DNA of 9,321 bases from Gammaproteobacteria bacterium (GTDB lineage Bacteria > Pseudomonadota > Gammaproteobacteria > UBA9214), in assembly GCA_030632175.1 (NCBI GenBank), contig DAOVVG010000073.1, forward strand, positions 1 through 9,321. The letters run 5' to 3'. How positions within the stretch are numbered: the stretch's first letter is position 1; each line of letters starts with the position of its first letter. Made by a program: the position numbers and the translations under genes. Below the pieces are notes generated by a model, which did not search any database, was not told where the DNA came from, and saw only the letters and a program-made list of their open reading frames with translations. This document shows positions 6,291 to 9,321 of the stretch, one piece after another.

Positions 6291-6466
6291 AACAGGATTT
6301 TTACACTGCTCGGCTTTATACAGGTGCTGACACCAGCCTGCAGGAGCGCATCTCGTGCGCGATCACTGCCGAATCAACACAATCGCGGACAAGGTCCGCT
6401 CCTGCAGCAGGGTTTTTACACCGCCCGTTTTCATGCGGGTGCTGATGCCGTTCCTGCAACAAGAAA
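6237..6466. repeat. tandem duplication, two diverged copies of about 115 bp
   Basis: Copy 1 (6237-6351) and copy 2 (6352-6466) align with a constant 115-base offset. The first 53 bases or so, beginning CTCGTGCGCGATCACTGCC, are nearly identical, apart from a few substitutions such as AAATC/GAATC and AAGTT/AAGGT. The remainder is recognisable but more diverged (TACAGGTGCTGACACC versus TGCGGGTGCTGATGCC). Each copy carries one REP-like arm. Together with 6092-6144 and 6467-6501, where nothing recognisable is seen, this fills the gene-free stretch between the glycosyltransferase gene and the btuB promoter. Confidence 0.7.
6340..6405. repeat. REPIN-like element, 23-20-23 geometry
   Basis: The left arm (6340-6362, starting GCAGGAGCGCATCTCGTG) and right arm (6383-6405) flank a 20-base loop. 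The outer sequences CTGCAGGAGCG (6338-6348) and CGCTCCTGCAG (6397-6407) are exact complements, while the inner halves have diverged. The arm and loop lengths equal those of the element at 2353-2418, so both belong to one family. Confidence 0.75.
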
Positions 6467-6501
6467 TTTTGCAATGACGGGGAGGTACGTATGCCGGATG
6501 A

Positions 6502-7500
6502 TCAGGATGTATGGTTAAAAAGCCCGGCAAGCCTTGACGTGTAATCCGCTGTTGTAAAAACAGTTTTTGAGGTTGCTGCGACGACCTGCTGACGCTCTTG
6601 TTCATGTGCGAGGTAGTAGCTGGTTTTTTCGGCGAACTCCGCAAATGACCGGCACGCGATCGTTTGTCGACCCAGCATGGTTTCATCCAGCAGAGGTTGC
6701 CAGTCACAGATTTGAAAACCGCCGGCCGCCGGTATCTCGTAAAACTTCATGTTAAAGCCGTTGTTGGTGTTTGCATGATGCAGGTTAAGGGAGACTTTTG
6801 AGCAGGCATGCACTTTCAGACTGTCGGCGAGTGACAGTGCGCCGTGACTTCGAATGCCCTTGCAGTGTCGCCAGCCACGCCCCCAGACGCTTACCGGGAC
6901 GTCGAGTTGTGTGTTCAGGTAACGGATCAGTTCACAGCGTTCCGGGTAACAGGTGCCGACAAAGGCAAGCTCGGCTGAAAATCGTTTCCGGTCAGGTGCA
7001 GAGATATTGCTAACAGTATGAAACCGGCGTGATACACCGAACGGGAAGTAGCGTAGTTGTCTCTGGTAGACAGGGCTGAGTGTATCGAAATTCCCTTTGC
7101 CGGAAATCAGCAATTGCTCCGAGAATTCGGCGGCCTGGCTGATACGTGTCCGTGCCTGGTCCGTGAGGATGTCGCCCCACCAGAAGAAAACTTTCAGGCC
7201 GGGTGAGTGTTGGCGGCATTGCTGTAGCGTTTGCTGGTCCACCGTACCCTGGATGCTGAGCAGGATATCCCACTGATCATGAGACATTGCCTCCAGCAGC
7301 TGTATTCTGTGGCGCTCAGCCCAGGTTGTCTTTCTGTTTTCACCCGTCAGCAGGGTCTTGCCGGCCAGAGCAAGGCGGTCATGCAGGGTTTTCCGGTTAT
7401 GGTAGCTAACAGCAACAGTGTGTCCTGCCTGTTGCAAGGCGTCGGCAACGATCTCCGTCCACTGGCCGGCCCAACAGGGGCCTTCAATAAATATATTCAC
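6502..7500 (-). CDS. CgeB-like family glycosyltransferase
   Basis: The predicted 332-residue cytoplasmic protein has the GT-B layout of CgeB-type glycosyltransferases. The N-terminal Rossmann half starts NIFIEGPCWAGQW and includes KVFFWWGD (103-110). The C-terminal half has FVGTCYPER (180-188), VWGRGW (205-210), SKVSLNLHH (234-242) and NMKFYEIPAAGGFQICD (250-266), where the F(Y)E and G-rich motif normally contacts the nucleotide-sugar. YLAHEQER (296-303) follows, as is usual in the family. The GTG at 7500 is preferred because GAGG (7507-7510) precedes it by six bases; a longer frame from an ATG at 7545 would overlap btuD by 26 bases. It is the last gene after btuC and btuD, 19 bases behind the btuD stop. 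Donor sugar, acceptor and any link with B12 are unknown. No transmembrane segment or signal peptide is seen. Confidence 0.82.
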   Translation of the reverse strand: MNIFIEGPCWAGQWTEIVADALQQAGHTVAVSYHNRKTLHDRLALAGKTLLTGENRKTTWAERHRIQLLEAMSHDQWDILLSIQGTVDQQTLQQCRQHSPGLKVFFWWGDILTDQARTRISQAAEFSEQLLISGKGNFDTLSPVYQRQLRYFPFGVSRRFHTVSNISAPDRKRFSAELAFVGTCYPERCELIRYLNTQLDVPVSVWGRGWRHCKGIRSHGALSLADSLKVHACSKVSLNLHHANTNNGFNMKFYEIPAAGGFQICDWQPLLDETMLGRQTIACRSFAEFAEKTSYYLAHEQERQQVVAATSKTVFTTADYTSRLAGLFNHTS

Positions 7501-7519
7501 TACCGGCCTCGGCTGCGAG

Positions 7520-8287
7520 CTACTGCGGTAGCCAGACCGTACCATGCGGGCCCGCTACTGCCAGTAGCGGGTGTTGATACAGGCGTTCCAGGTTTGTCTG
7601 TGTCAGCACAGTTTCGGCAGTACCCTGTACTGTTTCGCCATCACCAAATAACAGCAGGAACCGGTTGCAGTAACGCACTGCAAGGTTTAGATCATGCATG
7701 ACCAGCAGCAGTGCTTTTCCATTCTGTGTAATGTGTTCCTGCAGCAGGTTCAGCATGCTTATCTGGTGATGAATGTCGAGATGGTTGGTTGGCTCGTCGA
7801 GCAGTAGCAGCTGCGGTTCCTGTGTCAGCAGGCAGGCAATGCCCGCGCGTCTTCGTTCACCGCCTGACAGGGTATTCACCATGCGTTCTTCCATGTTGCA
7901 CAGGTCAACCGCGTGCAGTGCATTTTTCGCAATGACAAGGTCCTGGTTACTTTCCCATTGCAAAGGTCCGAGCCACGGGTGGCGGCCGGTCAGTACGGTT
8001 TCCAGGACACTGGCGGGGAAGGCGTCAGTATGGTCCTGGAACAGCAGTCCAAGATGTTGTGCGACCGACTTGCGTGATAAATGAGACAGTGGCTGGTCGT
8101 TCAATGTGATGTTGCCAGCATCCGGGGGACGCAATCCGGCAAGCGTGTGCAGTAGTGTTGTTTTACCGGTGCCATTGCGCCCCAGAACACACCAGCGCTC
8201 ACCACTGTTGATGGTTATTTCAAGGTCGCTGCAGACCGTCGTTTTACCGATGGTAATGTGCAGTGCCTGTGTTGCCAGCAATGACAT
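7520..8287 (-). CDS. btuD: cobalamin ABC transporter ATPase BtuD
   Basis: This is a complete 255-residue ABC ATPase of the iron-siderophore/B12 importer type. All catalytic parts are intact: Walker A GRNGTGKT (36-43), Q-loop Q84 in LLFQD, signature LSGGE (140-144), Walker B LLLLDEP (160-166), D-loop NHLD (168-171) and switch His H198 in LLVMHD. It should dimerise under BtuC and drive cobalamin import into the cytoplasm. The ATG lies six bases after the btuC stop, with GAGGAG in the end of btuC as a distant ribosome site. A FecE/FhuC-like siderophore ATPase would look similar; the B12 assignment rests on the neighbouring btuF, riboswitch and pduO. Confidence 0.92.
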   Translation of the reverse strand: MSLLATQALHITIGKTTVCSDLEITINSGERWCVLGRNGTGKTTLLHTLAGLRPPDAGNITLNDQPLSHLSRKSVAQHLGLLFQDHTDAFPASVLETVLTGRHPWLGPLQWESNQDLVIAKNALHAVDLCNMEERMVNTLSGGERRRAGIACLLTQEPQLLLLDEPTNHLDIHHQISMLNLLQEHITQNGKALLLVMHDLNLAVRYCNRFLLLFGDGETVQGTAETVLTQTNLERLYQHPLLAVAGPHGTVWLPQ

Positions 8288-8293
8288 GACCGT

Positions 8294-9286
8294 TCAGCGC
8301 TCCTCGCCATGCAGGCTGCGGCTATGGTGCAACAGCACCAGGAATAGTGGAACACCGACCAGTGCAGTCAGTATGCCGACCGGAAGCTGTCGGGGAGCCA
8401 GTACTGTACGCGCAAGCGTGTCTGCAACAACCAGCAGGCTACCGCCCAGTAATACTGCAGCCGGCAGCAACAGGCGATTATCGCGCATGCCGAGCAGGCG
8501 CAACATGTGTGGAACAATCAGACCGACAAAGCCGATACTGCCAGCCAGTGTTACGGCAGTTGCCGTTAACAGCGATGCCAGCAGGTAAATGAAGCTGCGT
8601 AATGCCTTGACGTTTATACCCAGTGCGCCAGCGGTTTGTTCACCATGGGCCAGAATGTTCAGTGAGCGGCCGATGCCAATAGCGGCTACCAGTCCGATAA
8701 TCAGCACCGGAAAGCTGCTTGTCGGAAGGGGTGTGTTGGAGAGGTCACCCATCAGCCAGAACAGCATGCCGCGCAGTCCCTGTTCCGGGCTGATCGCCAG
8801 TAACAGACCTATGACGGCGCCCCAGCCGGCTGCGATAACGATGCCGGTCAGTAACAGGCGACTGGTAGTCCAGCTGCCACTGCCGTGAGACAGCCCGAAC
8901 ACCAGCAGCATGGAAAGCAGTGCGCCACTGAAGGCGGCGCTGTGTAACCAGATACTGCCGAGACCGGCCAGCATTGCCAGCAGGGCACCGGTTGCGGCAC
9001 CGCCGGAGACACCCAGCACATAGGGGTCCGCCAGCGGGTTGCGTAACAACACCTGCATTAACCCACCTGCCAGTGCCAGCAGTGCGCCGGTTGTAAAGGC
9101 TGCCATGGTTCGCGGCCAGCGTAACTCCATCACTACCTGTCCGGCCAGATCATTGCCAGTACCAGAGTGGGTAAATACTGCCAGCAGCTCTTGCCAGGAG
9201 ACGGCAACACTGCCGCTTGCCAGGCTGAATAACAGGCTGGCAAATGCCAGAAGCAATAATGTAGTAAACAGGGCAATCGGGCGCAT
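8294..9286 (-). CDS. btuC: cobalamin ABC transporter permease BtuC
   Basis: This 330-residue FecCD-family permease matches E. coli BtuC (326) in length and is rich in hydrophobic segments throughout, consistent with the family's ten helices per subunit. Family landmarks are LRWPRTMAAFTTGALLALAG, QVLLRNPLADPYVLGVSGGA, the coupling-helix region around GALGINVKALR, GSIGFVGLIVPHMLRLLGMRDNR and LPVGILTALVGVPLFLVLL near the C-terminus. Two copies with BtuD would form the inner-membrane channel docked by BtuF. The ATG at 9286 begins directly at the first membrane helix (MRPIALFTTLLLL). The 35 bases visible upstream show no convincing ribosome site or promoter, and no riboswitch can be judged because the window ends there. 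It is followed by btuD and the glycosyltransferase on the same strand. Confidence 0.93.
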   Translation of the reverse strand: MRPIALFTTLLLLAFASLLFSLASGSVAVSWQELLAVFTHSGTGNDLAGQVVMELRWPRTMAAFTTGALLALAGGLMQVLLRNPLADPYVLGVSGGAATGALLAMLAGLGSIWLHSAAFSGALLSMLLVFGLSHGSGSWTTSRLLLTGIVIAAGWGAVIGLLLAISPEQGLRGMLFWLMGDLSNTPLPTSSFPVLIIGLVAAIGIGRSLNILAHGEQTAGALGINVKALRSFIYLLASLLTATAVTLAGSIGFVGLIVPHMLRLLGMRDNRLLLPAAVLLGGSLLVVADTLARTVLAPRQLPVGILTALVGVPLFLVLLHHSRSLHGEER

Positions 9287-9321
9287 TACGAATATCTATT
9301 TATGCAGTTAATCTGTAGTTG

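Noticed and set aside
6237..6466. Possible CRISPR array from regularly repeated units
   Set aside because: There are only two units, 115 bp apart, the intervening sequence is also duplicated, and no cas gene is present; REP-like repeats explain it better.
6035..6518. Open frames on the + strand of 136 and 101 codons across the riboswitch and repeat region
   Set aside because: They run through the riboswitch antisense and the REP-like repeats, have repetitive composition, and show no recognisable domain or ribosome site.
6517..6535. Terminator-like stretch at the 3' end of the glycosyltransferase gene (GGGCTTTTT on the minus strand)
   Set aside because: It lies inside the coding sequence, and the best stem I can draw is about 5 bp with a G-T pair, too weak to call a terminator.
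7501..7545. Upstream ATG start for the glycosyltransferase at 7545
   Set aside because: It overlaps btuD by 26 bases and adds a basic, serine-rich tail absent from the family pattern, whereas the GTG at 7500 has GAGG at ideal distance and begins at the first beta strand.

Overview
The window looks like chromosome from a non-enteric gammaproteobacterium. The coding density is high and the base composition moderately GC-rich. The gene set is Gram-negative (outer-membrane receptor, TonB, periplasmic binding protein), the partial fructokinase resembles the enterobacterial Mak type, and intergenic REP-like palindromes with a GTAGGAGCG head are present. The species cannot be named from the sequence alone.

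Layout from left to right. Bases 1-552 hold the 3' part of a ROK-family fructokinase (+). Convergent to it is a ketopantoate-reductase-like NAD(P)-binding protein (611-1381, -), which is divergent from btuF, the periplasmic cobalamin-binding protein (1457-2356, +). A perfect 23-bp inverted repeat (2353-2418) separates btuF from the convergent operon btuB-tonB-pduO (- strand, 5743 down to 2444). That operon encodes a TonB-dependent outer-membrane receptor, a small dedicated TonB and a PduO-type cob(I)alamin adenosyltransferase. It is preceded by a well-preserved class I cobalamin riboswitch (about 5860-6050), with a TTGACA-17-TAGAGT promoter just upstream (6063-6091). Bases 6145-6466 are a non-coding cluster of two REP-like repeat families, including a diverged 115-bp tandem duplication. 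Further right, on the minus strand, lies a second gene string: btuC (8294-9286), btuD (7520-8287) and a CgeB-like glycosyltransferase (6502-7500).

Together the genes form an almost complete B12 salvage route. The receptor brings corrinoid across the outer membrane, powered by TonB (no exbB/exbD in the window). BtuF carries it through the periplasm, BtuCD moves it through the inner membrane, and PduO converts it to the adenosyl form. No corrinoid-ring synthesis genes are visible. Only the btuB-tonB-pduO unit is seen to be under a B12 riboswitch; btuF, and btuCD plus the glycosyltransferase, lie in other transcription units.

The least ordinary points are the CgeB-like glycosyltransferase in the btuCD operon, the riboswitch leader whose expression platform can be partly read (a Shine-Dalgarno-masking helix and a competing pairing), the REPIN-like elements of constant 23-20-23 geometry, one of which supplies the btuF stop codon, and the atypical ketopantoate-reductase-like neighbour.
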